A stretch of DNA of 64,000 nt from Salmonella enterica subsp. houtenae serovar Houten (GTDB lineage Bacteria; Pseudomonadota; Gammaproteobacteria; Enterobacterales; Enterobacteriaceae), in assembly GCA_900478215.1 (NCBI GenBank), contig LS483478.1, positions 2,914,001 through 2,978,000 of the forward strand, given 5' to 3'. The notes under the pieces are model-generated. The model did no database searches. It saw nothing but the letters and a program-made list of their open reading frames with translations, and had not been told where the DNA came from. The position numbers were made by a program, and so were the translations under genes. Shown here piece after piece: positions 47,883 through 56,770 of this stretch; position 1 is the first letter of the stretch; each line of letters opens with the position of its first letter.

Positions 47883-48851
47883 ATGACGATGCCAACCTCA
47901 CAATGTCCCTGGCGAATGCAGGTGCATCACATCCGCCAGGAGACGCCGGATGTATGGACAATTGCGCTATTATGCCATGACTACTACCCTTACCGCGCCG
48001 GGCAGTATGCGCTGGTGAGCGTGCGCAATTCGCCTGAAACGCTGCGTGCTTACACGATTTCCTCTACGCCGGGCGTCAGTGAATATATTACGCTGACCGT
48101 TCGTCGGATTGAAGATGGCACGGGTTCACAGTGGTTGACTCATGACATCAAGCGCGGTGATTACATCTGGCTGTCTGATGCAATGGGCGATTTTACCTGT
48201 GACGATAAAACAGAAGATAAGTTTCTGCTGCTCGCCGCCGGTTGTGGCGTAACGCCAATCATGTCGATGCGTCGCTGGCTGGCGAAATACCGTCCGCAGG
48301 CCGACGTGCAGGTCATCTTTAACGTCCGCTCGCCGGAAGATGTGATTTTTGCCGACGAGTGGCGACAGTACCCGGTCACGCTGGTGGCGGAAAATCATGC
48401 CACGGAAGGTTTTGTCACAGGCCGGCTGACCACGGAATTGTTACAGCGCGTACCGGATTTGGCGTCGCGCACCATCATGACCTGCGGCCCGGCGCCCTAT
48501 ATGGATTTCGTCGAACAGGAAGTGAAAGCGCTTGGCGTAACGCGCTTCTTTAAAGAGAAGTTCTTCACGCCGGTGGCGGAAACGGCAACCAGCGGCCTGA
48601 AATTCACCAAACTGCAGCCGGCGCAGGAATTTTATGCCCCGATCGGTACTACTCTGTTGGAGGCGCTGGAGAGTAATAAAGTACCGGTTGCCGCCGCTTG
48701 TCGGGCGGGTGTTTGCGGCTGCTGTAAAACCAAAGTCATTTCCGGCGACTATACGGTGAGCAGCACCATGACGCTGACCGAGGCAGAAATCGCCGACGGT
48801 TATGTACTGGCCTGCTCCTGCCACCCGCAGGGCGATCTGGTCCTTGCGTAA
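47883..48851 (+). CDS. hcr: Hcr, NADH oxidoreductase for Hcp
   Basis: The 322-aa reductase transfers electrons from NADH to Hcp. It has an FAD domain (RAYTISSTPGVSEYITL), an NAD domain (LLAAGCGVTPIMSM) and a C-terminal plant-type [2Fe-2S] domain (CRAGVCGCCKTKV with the last Cys in LACSCHPQ). ATG 47883 corresponds to the E. coli start MTMPT; ATG 47880 directly before it is an alternative. AAGGAGATCA is the ribosome site. Confidence 0.95.
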   Translation: MTMPTSQCPWRMQVHHIRQETPDVWTIALLCHDYYPYRAGQYALVSVRNSPETLRAYTISSTPGVSEYITLTVRRIEDGTGSQWLTHDIKRGDYIWLSDAMGDFTCDDKTEDKFLLLAAGCGVTPIMSMRRWLAKYRPQADVQVIFNVRSPEDVIFADEWRQYPVTLVAENHATEGFVTGRLTTELLQRVPDLASRTIMTCGPAPYMDFVEQEVKALGVTRFFKEKFFTPVAETATSGLKFTKLQPAQEFYAPIGTTLLEALESNKVPVAAACRAGVCGCCKTKVISGDYTVSSTMTLTEAEIADGYVLACSCHPQGDLVLA

Positions 48852-48860
48852 TCACGCCTT

Positions 48861-48889
48861 GCCGGATAGCGCTGCGCTATCCGGCCTTT
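48861..48889 (+). repeat. REP unit / probable terminator after hcr
   Basis: The perfect palindrome GCCGGATAGCG-CTG-CGCTATCCGGC is a REP-type element, and the CCTTTTCC run after it suggests it also ends the hcp-hcr transcript. Confidence 0.7.
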
Positions 48890-48977
48890 TCCTTCCCCCG
48901 TTTCTTTCAAAGAAAAACGTCATCGTCATCTTCATCTAAACTTGTAAGTCGTATTACATTTAAGGAGATCGACAGCC

Positions 48978-50696
48978 ATGAAACAAACCGTTGCCGCTTT
49001 TATCGCCAAAACGCTGGAACAGGCTGGCGTAAAACGAATCTGGGGCGTCACTGGCGACTCCCTGAACGGCCTGAGCGATAGTCTTAATCGTATGGGAACC
49101 ATTGAATGGATGCCAACCCGCCACGAAGAGGTCGCCGCTTTCGCCGCCGGCGCGGAAGCGCAGCTTACCGGCGAGCTGGCGGTGTGCGCCGGTTCATGCG
49201 GACCGGGCAACCTGCACCTGATCAATGGCCTGTTTGATTGCCACCGTAACCACGTCCCTGTTCTGGCGATCGCCGCCCATATTCCGTCCAGTGAAATCGG
49301 CAGCGGTTATTTCCAGGAGACCCACCCGCAGGAGTTGTTCCGTGAATGCAGCCACTATTGCGAGTTGGTTTCCAGCCCGGAGCAGATCCCGCAGGTGCTC
49401 GCCATCGCCATGCGCAAAGCGGTACTAAACCGCGGCGTCTCCGTAGTAGTACTTCCGGGCGATGTGGCGCTGAAACCCGCGCCTGAAAACGCCGTCACCC
49501 ATTGGTATCATGCGCCGCTCCCCGTCGTCACGCCGGCGGAGGAAGAGCTGAAAAAACTGGCGCAACTGCTGCGCTACTCCAGCAATATCGCATTGATGTG
49601 CGGTAGCGGCTGCGCGGGCGCGCATGAAGAGTTGGTCGCGTTGGCGGCAAAACTAAAAGCGCCAATCGTTCATGCTCTGCGCGGCAAAGAGCACGTTGAG
49701 TACGATAACCCTTATGATGTGGGAATGACCGGCCTGATTGGCTTCTCTTCTGGCTTCCACACCATGATGAACGCCGATACGCTCATCCTGCTCGGTACCC
49801 AGTTTCCCTATCGCGCCTTTTATCCGAGCGATGCCAAAATCATTCAGATTGACATCAACCCAGGCAGTATTGGCGCACACAGCAAAGTCGACATGGCGCT
49901 GGTGGGCGATATTAAAGCCACGCTTCGCGCCCTGCTACCGCTGATGGAAGAGAAAAGCGATCGTAAATTCCTCGATAAAGCTCTGGAGCACTATCGGGAC
50001 GCCCGTAAAGGGCTTGATGACTTAGCCAAACTCAGCGATAAAGCCATCCACCCGCAGTATCTGGCGCAACAAATTAGCCATTTCGCCGCTGACGACGCCA
50101 TTTTTACCTGCGATGTCGGCACGCCGACCGTCTGGGCGGCCCGCTACCTAAAAATGAACGGCAAGCGCCGCCTGCTGGGCTCGTTTAACCATGGGTCAAT
50201 GGCCAACGCCATGCCGCAGGCGCTCGGCGCTCAGGCCACCGCGCATGGCCGTCAGGTTATCGCGATGTGCGGTGATGGCGGCTTCAGTATGCTGATGGGC
50301 GATTTTCTCTCCGTGGTACAGATGAAGCTGCCGGTAAAAATCATAGTCTTTAATAACAGCGTGCTGGGCTTTGTGGCGATGGAAATGAAAGCCGGCGGCT
50401 ACCTTACCGACGGCACTGAACTGCACGACACCAATTTCGCGCGTATCGCCGAAGCCTGCGGCATTACCGGTATTCGCGTGGAAAAAGCCGCGGATGTGGA
50501 CGGTGCGCTACAGCGCGCGTTTTCCATCGACGGCCCGGTACTGGTTGACGTGGTCGTGGCAAAAGAAGAGCTGGCGATCCCGCCGCAGATCAAACTGGAA
50601 CAAGCTAAAGGATTTAGCCTGTACATGCTACGCGCCATTATTAGCGGCCGCGGCGATGAAGTGATCGAACTGGCGAAAACGAACTGGCTAAGGTAA
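48978..50696 (+). CDS. poxB: PoxB, pyruvate dehydrogenase (quinone)
   Basis: The 572-aa thiamin-diphosphate and FAD enzyme decarboxylates pyruvate to acetate and reduces ubiquinone at the membrane, mainly in stationary phase. The TPP-binding motif GDGGFSMLMGDFLSVVQMKLP (quoted in part as GDGGFSML) lies near residue 433, the catalytic Glu in RHEEVAAFAAGAEA near 50. The C-terminal membrane-binding tail ends TNWLR. It heads a likely operon with ltaE and ybjT. Confidence 0.95.
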   Translation: MKQTVAAFIAKTLEQAGVKRIWGVTGDSLNGLSDSLNRMGTIEWMPTRHEEVAAFAAGAEAQLTGELAVCAGSCGPGNLHLINGLFDCHRNHVPVLAIAAHIPSSEIGSGYFQETHPQELFRECSHYCELVSSPEQIPQVLAIAMRKAVLNRGVSVVVLPGDVALKPAPENAVTHWYHAPLPVVTPAEEELKKLAQLLRYSSNIALMCGSGCAGAHEELVALAAKLKAPIVHALRGKEHVEYDNPYDVGMTGLIGFSSGFHTMMNADTLILLGTQFPYRAFYPSDAKIIQIDINPGSIGAHSKVDMALVGDIKATLRALLPLMEEKSDRKFLDKALEHYRDARKGLDDLAKLSDKAIHPQYLAQQISHFAADDAIFTCDVGTPTVWAARYLKMNGKRRLLGSFNHGSMANAMPQALGAQATAHGRQVIAMCGDGGFSMLMGDFLSVVQMKLPVKIIVFNNSVLGFVAMEMKAGGYLTDGTELHDTNFARIAEACGITGIRVEKAADVDGALQRAFSIDGPVLVDVVVAKEELAIPPQIKLEQAKGFSLYMLRAIISGRGDEVIELAKTNWLR

Positions 50697-50734
50697 AACA
50701 GTGCGCATCACCTTTTAAAATCCAGGGATGTGCC

Positions 50735-51736
50735 ATGATTGATTTACGCAGTGATACCGTTACCCGACCGAGCCGCGCCATGCTCGAGGCTATGATGACC
50801 GCCCCGGTCGGGGACGACGTCTACGGCGATGACCCTACCGTTAACGCCCTTCAGCACTACGCCGCCGACCTTTCAGGCAAAGAAGCGGCGCTTTTTTTAC
50901 CCACCGGCACCCAGGCCAATCTGGTCGCTCTGCTTAGCCATTGTGAACGCGGCGAAGAGTATATCGTCGGTCAGGGCGCGCATAATTATCTCTATGAAGC
51001 TGGCGGCGCTGCGGTACTCGGCAGCATTCAGCCGCAGCCCATTGATGCCGCCGCGGACGGTACGCTGCCGCTGGAGAACGTGGCGGCGAAGATTAAAGCG
51101 GATGATATCCACTTCGCGCGCACGCGCTTGCTCAGTCTGGAAAATACGCATAACGGGAAAGTGCTGCCGCGCGCGTATCTGAAAGACGCCTGGACGTTTA
51201 CCCGCGAACGTGGGCTGGCGCTGCACGTTGACGGCGCCCGAATTTTTAACGCCGTGGTCGCCTACGGCTGTGAGTTAAAAGAGATTACGCAGTATTGCGA
51301 CTCTTTTACCATCTGCCTGTCAAAAGGTCTCGGGACGCCGGTCGGTTCGCTGTTGGTCGGCAACCGCGACTACATTAAACGCGCGACGCGCTGGCGTAAA
51401 ATGGCCGGCGGCGGAATGCGTCAGGCCGGGGTTCTGGCCGCGGCCGGACTGTATGCGCTGAAGCATAACGTGGCGCGTCTGCAAGAGGATCATGATAACG
51501 CTGCCTGGCTGGCGCAGCAGCTTCGCGAGGCGGGCGCGGAGGTGATGCGCCACGAAACGAATATGCTGTTTGTGCGCGTTGGCGAAGGACAGGCCGCCGC
51601 GCTTGGCGACTATTTACGGGAACGGAATATCCTGATTAACGCCGCGCCGATTGTGCGTCTGGTGACGCATCTGGATGTCTCTCGCGAACAGCTTGCCGAT
51701 GTCGCCACCCACTGGCGCGCCTTTTTAGCCCGCTAA
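50735..51736 (+). CDS. ltaE: LtaE, low-specificity L-threonine aldolase
   Basis: The 333-aa PLP enzyme cleaves L-allo-threonine and L-threonine to glycine and acetaldehyde. The Schiff-base lysine is Lys197 in SFTICLSKGLGTPVG. His83 in GQGAHNYLYEAG stacks on the cofactor in the family. It lies 38 nt after poxB and 10 nt before ybjT on the same strand. Confidence 0.95.
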   Translation: MIDLRSDTVTRPSRAMLEAMMTAPVGDDVYGDDPTVNALQHYAADLSGKEAALFLPTGTQANLVALLSHCERGEEYIVGQGAHNYLYEAGGAAVLGSIQPQPIDAAADGTLPLENVAAKIKADDIHFARTRLLSLENTHNGKVLPRAYLKDAWTFTRERGLALHVDGARIFNAVVAYGCELKEITQYCDSFTICLSKGLGTPVGSLLVGNRDYIKRATRWRKMAGGGMRQAGVLAAAGLYALKHNVARLQEDHDNAAWLAQQLREAGAEVMRHETNMLFVRVGEGQAAALGDYLRERNILINAAPIVRLVTHLDVSREQLADVATHWRAFLAR

Positions 51737-51746
51737 GGAGAGCAAC

Positions 51747-53180
51747 GTGCCGCAACGCATTTTGGTTCTCGGCGCCAGCGGCTATATCGGCCAGCACCTG
51801 GTCTTTGCGCTAAGTCAGCAAGGACATCAGGTGCGCGCGGCGGCGCGGCGCGTCGAACGTCTGGAAAAACAGAGCCTCGCCAACGTCAGTTGTTATCAGG
51901 TCGATCTGCACTGGCCGGAGAATTTACCCGCGCTGCTTCGCGATATTGATACCGTTTACTATCTGGTACATGGTATGGGCGAAGGCGGCGATTTTATCGC
52001 TCATGAGCGTCAGGCGGCGCTCAATGTACGCGACGCGCTGCGCCAGACGCCGGTTAAGCAGATTATTTTCCTCAGTTCATTGCAGGTGTCGGAACATGAG
52101 CAATCCGATCACCTGCGCGCCCGCCAGCTTACGGCTGACACGCTGCGCGACGCTGGCGTACCGGTGACGGAATTACGCGCTGGGATCATCGTCGGCGCAG
52201 GCTCCGCCGCCTTCGAAGTCATGCGCGATATGGTTTACAACTTGCCAATACTCACGCCGCCGCGCTGGGTACGTTCGCGCACTACGCCCATCGCCCTGGA
52301 AAATTTACTCTACTACCTGGTCGGCTTACTGGGCCACCCTGCGCGCGAGCATCGTATTCTGGAAGCCGCCGGGCCGCAGGTATTAAGCTATCAGCAGCAG
52401 TTTGAACGTTTTATGGCAGTCAGCGGTAAACGGCGTCCGCTGATCCCGGTTCCTTTTCCGACCCGCTGGATTTCGGTCTGGTTTTTAAATGTGATTACTT
52501 CCGTACCGCCAACGACCGCAAAAGCGTTAATCCAGGGGTTAAGGCACGATTTACTGGCCGATGACGCCGCGTTAAAAAAGTTGATCCCCCAAACGCTCAT
52601 CACCTTTGACGACGCCGTTCGCCGCACGCTGAAAGAAGAAGAAAAACTGGTGAACTCCAGCGACTGGGGCTATGACGCGCTGGCCTTCGCCCGCTGGCGT
52701 CCCGAATACGGCTATTTTCCAAAGCAGGCGGGCTTTACCGCACAGACCCCGGCCAGCCTATCGGCGCTGTGGCAGGTCGTAAACCGGCTGGGTGGCAAAG
52801 AGGGCTATTTTTTCGGCAATATATTGTGGAAGACGCGCGCCGCGATGGACCGTCTGATGGGGCATAAACTGGCGAAAGGCCGCCCGTCGCATACCTTACT
52901 CAAGCCTGGCGATACGGTAGATAGCTGGAAAGTGATTATTGTCGAACCCGAAAAACAGCTCACGCTCTTGTTTGGCATGAAAGCGCCGGGTCTGGGGCGG
53001 CTCAGTTTCACGCTGCACGATAAAGGCCGCTATCGCGAAATTGACGTGCGCGCCTGGTGGCATCCACACGGTATGCCGGGCCTGATTTACTGGCTACTGA
53101 TGATCCCGGCGCACCTGTTTATTTTCCGCGGAATGGCAAAGCGTATTGCCAGACTTGCAGAACAAATCACAGAAAAATGA
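51747..53180 (+). CDS. ybjT: YbjT, NAD(P)-binding SDR-like protein with DUF2867 domain
   Basis: The 477-aa protein starts MPQRILVLGASGYIGQHLVFAL, a Rossmann GxxGxxG fold of the atypical short-chain reductase group. The C-terminal third is a DUF2867 domain followed by a hydrophobic segment (PGLIYWLLMIPAHLFIF), which suggests membrane attachment. The function is unknown. GTG at 51747 (GAGAGCAACGTGCCG) is the start, as ATG is absent there. Confidence 0.9.
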   Translation: MPQRILVLGASGYIGQHLVFALSQQGHQVRAAARRVERLEKQSLANVSCYQVDLHWPENLPALLRDIDTVYYLVHGMGEGGDFIAHERQAALNVRDALRQTPVKQIIFLSSLQVSEHEQSDHLRARQLTADTLRDAGVPVTELRAGIIVGAGSAAFEVMRDMVYNLPILTPPRWVRSRTTPIALENLLYYLVGLLGHPAREHRILEAAGPQVLSYQQQFERFMAVSGKRRPLIPVPFPTRWISVWFLNVITSVPPTTAKALIQGLRHDLLADDAALKKLIPQTLITFDDAVRRTLKEEEKLVNSSDWGYDALAFARWRPEYGYFPKQAGFTAQTPASLSALWQVVNRLGGKEGYFFGNILWKTRAAMDRLMGHKLAKGRPSHTLLKPGDTVDSWKVIIVEPEKQLTLLFGMKAPGLGRLSFTLHDKGRYREIDVRAWWHPHGMPGLIYWLLMIPAHLFIFRGMAKRIARLAEQITEK

Positions 53181-53275
53181 GAAAAACTTGCTGTATTCTT
53201 TCATGTTTCCCATTGCATACAGACGTAATTCACGGAAGAATGCGCACGACGGTTTATTAAACACAGTGGATTGAT

Positions 53276-54289
53276 ATGAAGGTACTGGTTACCGGCGCCA
53301 CCAGCGGCTTAGGTCGAAACGCGGTTGAATTTTTGCGCAATAAGGGCATCAGCGTCAGAGCGACGGGTCGCAATGAAGCGATGGGCAAGCTGCTTGAAAA
53401 AATGGGTGCGGAGTTCGTCCATGCGGATTTAACCGAACTGGTCTCCTCGCAGGCGAAAGTAATGCTCGCCGGGATCGACACGTTATGGCACTGCTCCAGC
53501 TTTACCTCGCCCTGGGGAACCCAACACGCTTTCGATCTGGCGAATGTTCGCGCCACCCGCCGTCTGGGAGAATGGGCGGTCGCCCGGGGGGTGCGTAATT
53601 TTATTCATATCTCCTCTCCCTCGCTCTATTTTGATTACCACCATCACCGTGATATCAAAGAAGATTTCCGTCCACATCGCTTTGCCAATGAGTTCGCCCG
53701 CAGTAAAGCCGCCGGCGAAGAGGTGATTAATCTGCTGGCGCAGGCCAATCCGCAAACACGTTTTACGGTATTGCGTCCGCAAAGCCTGTTTGGCCCTCAC
53801 GATAAAGTATTTATCCCACGTCTGGCGCATATGATGCACCATTACGGTAGCGTCTTATTACCGCACGGGGGCAGCGCGCTGGTCGATATGACCTATTATG
53901 AAAATGCGATCCACGCCATGTGGCTGGCCAGCCAGCCGGGCTGCGAGCATCTGCCTTCTGGCCGCGCTTATAACATCACTAACGGCGAAAACCGCACCTT
54001 ACGCAGCATCGTACAAAAGTTAATTGATGAACTGACGATCGACTGCCGCATTCGCTCTGTGCCTTACCCGATGCTGGATATGATCGCCCGCAGTATGGAG
54101 CGCTTCGGCAAAAAATCTGCCAAAGAGCCCCCGCTAACGCATTACGGCGTGTCGAAACTGAATTTTGACTTTACGCTCGATACGACTCGCGCGCAGGACG
54201 AGCTGGGCTACCAGCCCATCGTCACGCTGGACGAAGGCATTGAGCGCACCGCCGCCTGGCTGCGCGATCACGGAAATTTACCGCGTTAA
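53276..54289 (+). CDS. ybjS: YbjS, NAD(P)-dependent epimerase/dehydratase-like protein
   Basis: The 337-aa protein is an extended SDR: MKVLVTGATSGLGRNAVEFL at the N-terminus, then SPSLYFDYHHHRDIKE, with the active-site region shifted from the usual YxxxK. The substrate is unknown. It follows ybjT by 95 nt and overlaps the amiD stop by 4 nt on the opposite strand. Confidence 0.9.
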   Translation: MKVLVTGATSGLGRNAVEFLRNKGISVRATGRNEAMGKLLEKMGAEFVHADLTELVSSQAKVMLAGIDTLWHCSSFTSPWGTQHAFDLANVRATRRLGEWAVARGVRNFIHISSPSLYFDYHHHRDIKEDFRPHRFANEFARSKAAGEEVINLLAQANPQTRFTVLRPQSLFGPHDKVFIPRLAHMMHHYGSVLLPHGGSALVDMTYYENAIHAMWLASQPGCEHLPSGRAYNITNGENRTLRSIVQKLIDELTIDCRIRSVPYPMLDMIARSMERFGKKSAKEPPLTHYGVSKLNFDFTLDTTRAQDELGYQPIVTLDEGIERTAAWLRDHGNLPR

Positions 54290-55116
54290 TCCTGGCCGTA
54301 CTTCTCCAGTAATGCTTCGGCAATCGCCTGCGTTTCGGCATCCGCAATGCCGTTCCATTGCGCCGGACGGAAGTGCATCTGGAACGCCATAATCACCCGC
54401 TGCTGCTCGCGCGCCGTCATATCGGCTTTGACTTCATAGCCATAGCGCGAGAGTAACGCAAGCACCGTTGCGGTATCGACTGGCGTATACGGCGCGCGTC
54501 CGGCCAGATAAAACGCCACACGCTGGGCATCAGGCCAGGCGCCAATCCCCTGCGCCGCCAATTCGCGCCACGGGAAGCGCGGGCCGGGATCATCTTTACG
54601 CTGCGGCGCGATATCCGCATGAGCCACCACATTCTGCGGCTTAATGTCATAGCGCGCGATAATGTCCTTCGCTAACGGAATCAATGCCTGAATTTGCGCA
54701 GATTCAAACGGCGCGAAAGATTTCACCCCGCCGGACATTCGCCAGCCGCGATTTTCCAGCTCAATGCCAACAGACGTATCATTGAGACGCGTGGCGCCTC
54801 GCCAGAAACTGACGCCCGCATGCCAGGCCAGCTCCTGTTCCGGCACCAGTTGCCAGATGCGCGGCTTGCCGTTATATAATGGCGGGATCGCGGGAATCAG
54901 GTAATGCGAGCTGACATTGCGCCCCGTTAACGTCGCCAGCGAAACGGCAAAATTTTCCGCCGTATAGTGAATCACCAGAACGTTAATACGCGGATAGGCC
55001 GCCTGTGCCCGATGACGGGTATCAAGCTGATATCCGTTTTTGTCGATAATCCCTTTTTCGCTCGCGCAGCCCGTTAAGAGCAACGCGAGACCGACCAGCC
55101 ACAATAGCGCTCTCAT
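54286..55116 (-). CDS. amiD: AmiD, outer-membrane lipoprotein N-acetylmuramoyl-L-alanine amidase
   Basis: The 276-aa zinc amidase cuts the bond between muramic acid and the stem peptide. The signal ends in a lipobox LLTGC (Cys17), so it is a lipoprotein. The amidase_2 domain has the zinc-binding residues in VLVIHYTAE, NVVAHADIAPQRKDDPGP and the catalytic Lys there. A C-terminal peptidoglycan-binding domain (TVLALLSRYGYEV) follows. It overlaps ybjQ by 4 nt. Confidence 0.94.
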   Translation of the reverse strand: MRALLWLVGLALLLTGCASEKGIIDKNGYQLDTRHRAQAAYPRINVLVIHYTAENFAVSLATLTGRNVSSHYLIPAIPPLYNGKPRIWQLVPEQELAWHAGVSFWRGATRLNDTSVGIELENRGWRMSGGVKSFAPFESAQIQALIPLAKDIIARYDIKPQNVVAHADIAPQRKDDPGPRFPWRELAAQGIGAWPDAQRVAFYLAGRAPYTPVDTATVLALLSRYGYEVKADMTAREQQRVIMAFQMHFRPAQWNGIADAETQAIAEALLEKYGQD

Positions 55117-55436
55117 CGACGCGTTTTCACCGCCGTTCCGCTGACGCTGACCATCAGCATACTGCTATCCTTGCCGACGGTTTCGTAATCAATATCGATG
55201 CCCACAACCGCATCGGCGCCCAACGCTTTAGCCTGCTCGCCAAGTTCCTGAAAAGCGATTTCACGCGCTTTACGCAGCTCTTTCTCATACGCGCCGGAAC
55301 GTCCGCCGACGATATCCCGAATGCCGGCGAAAAAATCGCGGAAGATATTAGCGCCTAAAATGGCTTCGCCCGTGACCACACCGCAATACTCTACGATGCT
55401 TTGTCCTTCCAGCGTTGGGGTAGTTGAAAACTGCAT
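55113..55436 (-). CDS. ybjQ: YbjQ, UPF0145 family protein
   Basis: The 107-aa protein begins MQFSTTPTLEGQSIVEYCGVV and belongs to the pentameric YbjQ family (formerly heavy-metal-binding domain). The function is unknown. It heads a ybjQ-amiD pair with overlapping stop and start. In E. coli ybjP lies upstream; here the accessory island begins instead. Confidence 0.93.
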   Translation of the reverse strand: MQFSTTPTLEGQSIVEYCGVVTGEAILGANIFRDFFAGIRDIVGGRSGAYEKELRKAREIAFQELGEQAKALGADAVVGIDIDYETVGKDSSMLMVSVSGTAVKTRR

Positions 55437-55747
55437 AGTGAATCTCCCGAGTTAGCTAAGCACACGATCTCAAACGCATTATCAAGCTGATACGCTATTA
55501 TTGAAAGGACGTGATTGTGTAATTTTTAAAATCACTAAAGATCGTCCAAGAGCATATGGTTTTTCAGCGACTTACGAAGGTTTCATTTCGTTACTATATG
55601 AAATTTACCGAATTTTATACGTTCTTTTTGCCCCAAAAGCCCCCTTTTTATCCCAATAGCGCCCCAGACATTTCTCTTTTTAACATTGAAACGGTACAAA
55701 CAACGAGATAAAAATAACTGTATAGTTATCCAGCATACAAGATTTAT
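55437..55747. other. Junction between backbone and accessory island
   Basis: These 311 AT-rich nt contain no supported gene. The left part must hold the ybjQ promoter. The island boundary, possibly a prophage attachment site, should lie here, but I cannot place a repeat without the right-hand junction, which is outside the window. Confidence 0.4.
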
Positions 55748-55987
55748 TTGTTCGTTGAACTGGTTTATGACAAGAGAAACGTTGAAGGGTTGCCCGGCGC
55801 AAGAAACATCATTCTTAACGAGCTGACCATGCGGGTACACCGGAGCTTTCCCGATGCAGATGTGAGGGTGAAACTGATGCAGGCGAGTAGCCTGAATAGC
55901 AATGCCAGCAAAAGCGATTGGGAAAAGCTGAACCGTCTACTGGAGGACATGTTTGAAGAGACTGATATGTGGCTGGTTTCAGATTAA
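55748..55987 (+). CDS. DinI-like family protein (MsgA-type)
   Basis: The 79-aa protein (MFVELVYDKRNVEGLPGAR...MFEETDMWLVSD) matches the DinI-like group that includes Salmonella MsgA and many lambdoid prophage proteins; DinI itself modulates RecA filaments. The family start codon falls on TTG at 55748 instead of ATG, and no good ribosome site is seen, so expression may be weak or lost. Genes of this type often stand at prophage edges, which fits the phage remnants to the right. Confidence 0.8.
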   Translation: MFVELVYDKRNVEGLPGARNIILNELTMRVHRSFPDADVRVKLMQASSLNSNASKSDWEKLNRLLEDMFEETDMWLVSD

Positions 55988-56065
55988 ATATTCATGCCAC
56001 TTTTTACCGGCCATTTTCAGGTGAGGAAAAATTCTTTGCCAGATACATTCTACCACACCACAAAT

Positions 56066-56084
56066 AATAATGATTTTTATTCTC
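56066..56084 (+). promoter_or_regulatory. Candidate Fur box upstream of the microcin L/V-like locus
   Basis: AATAATGATTTTTATTCTC agrees with the 19-bp Fur consensus GATAATGATAATCATTATC at 14 of 19 positions. Microcin V and several class II microcins are iron-regulated through Fur (established). The region is AT-rich, so chance similarity is possible. Confidence 0.5.
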
Positions 56085-56121
56085 ACTCATAAGAGAGGGA
56101 TATATTGATACGTTTCAGATT

Positions 56122-56283
56122 ATGGCAAATTTTTTTATTATATTTCCAGCAGGTGGCATCACAGGCTATTTTACAAGACGCCTTGAATTAAGTACCTTTT
56201 ACCAGACGCTATTAACAGCATTTGTCTCTATTCTGCTCATGTTTATTTTCTCATTTTTAAATAAAAGCAATTACTGTGATTGA
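56122..56283 (+). CDS. Small membrane protein, possible microcin immunity protein (possibly truncated)
   Basis: From ATG 56122 the frame gives 53 residues (MANFFIIFPAGGITGYFTRR...NKSNYCD) with a hydrophobic helix FYQTLLTAFVSILLMFIFSF. Its end overlaps the microcin-like frame by 8 nt, the arrangement seen for cvi and cvaC of microcin V, where immunity precedes the microcin. The better ribosome site (AGAGAGGGA at 56092-56100) serves a TTG at 56105 in another frame (MIRFRLWQIFLLYFQ), so the original gene may have started there and suffered a frameshift in the T-rich run near 56131. I cannot match it to a known immunity protein. Confidence 0.45.
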   Translation: MANFFIIFPAGGITGYFTRRLELSTFYQTLLTAFVSILLMFIFSFLNKSNYCD

Positions 56284-56559
56284 AGTAAGTACAAGTGTTC
56301 TGTCCTGTGTCTCCGGAGCTGGCGACATTAACTGGGTCCAGGCTGTTACAGCAGGGCTGCAATAGCAGGAGGCTCTTTTGAAGCCGGACTTGCAGGACCT
56401 GTTGGAGCAGCAGTAGCAGGTACTGCTGCCGGAGCATTATACGATGCTGCGGGTAACCCACCCAGTAAGTCTGAAAATATACCCTCAGATGCCTGGAATT
56501 ATGCCGAAGGACGATTGTGTGAATGAAGTGATCTGAATTTTAACGACGTCTGTAAATAA
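56276..56559 (+). pseudogene. Decayed microcin L/V-like bacteriocin precursor
   Basis: From GTG 56276 the frame reads the leader MIEVSTSVLSCVSGA and then GDINWVQAVTAG, closely parallel to microcin L (leader MREITLNEMNNVSGA, mature GDVNW). At about 56354 one base is lost and a TAG follows at 56363. The other frame continues with AAIAGGSFEAGLAGPVGAAV, a glycine-zipper helix, ALYDAAGN, and the diagnostic C-terminus IPSDAWNYAEGRLCE. There a TGA (56524-56526) replaces the conserved Trp, after which SDLNFNDVCK follows to the TAA at 56557. Both terminal Cys expected for the disulfide loop are kept. The homology to microcins L and V is from memory of those sequences, but the C-terminal match is long and specific. 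Two lesions make it a pseudogene. Confidence 0.8.
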
Positions 56560-56689
56560 CAGACTGATTTGCTTAGTAATATCATAGAGATGTAAAATAG
56601 TATAATATACTAATATCATGAAAATGGTCCCAACTGGAAAGAACCTGAGTTGATAACCGAAAAAATACAGTATCGAATAGGTTATCATT

Positions 56690-56730
56690 AAAGAGCAATG
56701 CCACATATTTTGGTGACATTACTCTTTTTA
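56690..56730. terminator. Bidirectional terminator between the two convergent microcin-like genes
   Basis: A 15-nt stem (AAAGAGCAATGCCAC with GTGACATTACTCTTT) has two C-A mismatches on the plus strand that become U-G pairs on the minus strand, and T runs on both ends. It lies between the plus-strand pseudogene and the minus-strand peptide gene. Confidence 0.7.
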
Positions 56731-56770
56731 ACCATATACTGTACAAAGTATGGTTGCTGTTTTCCTCGCC

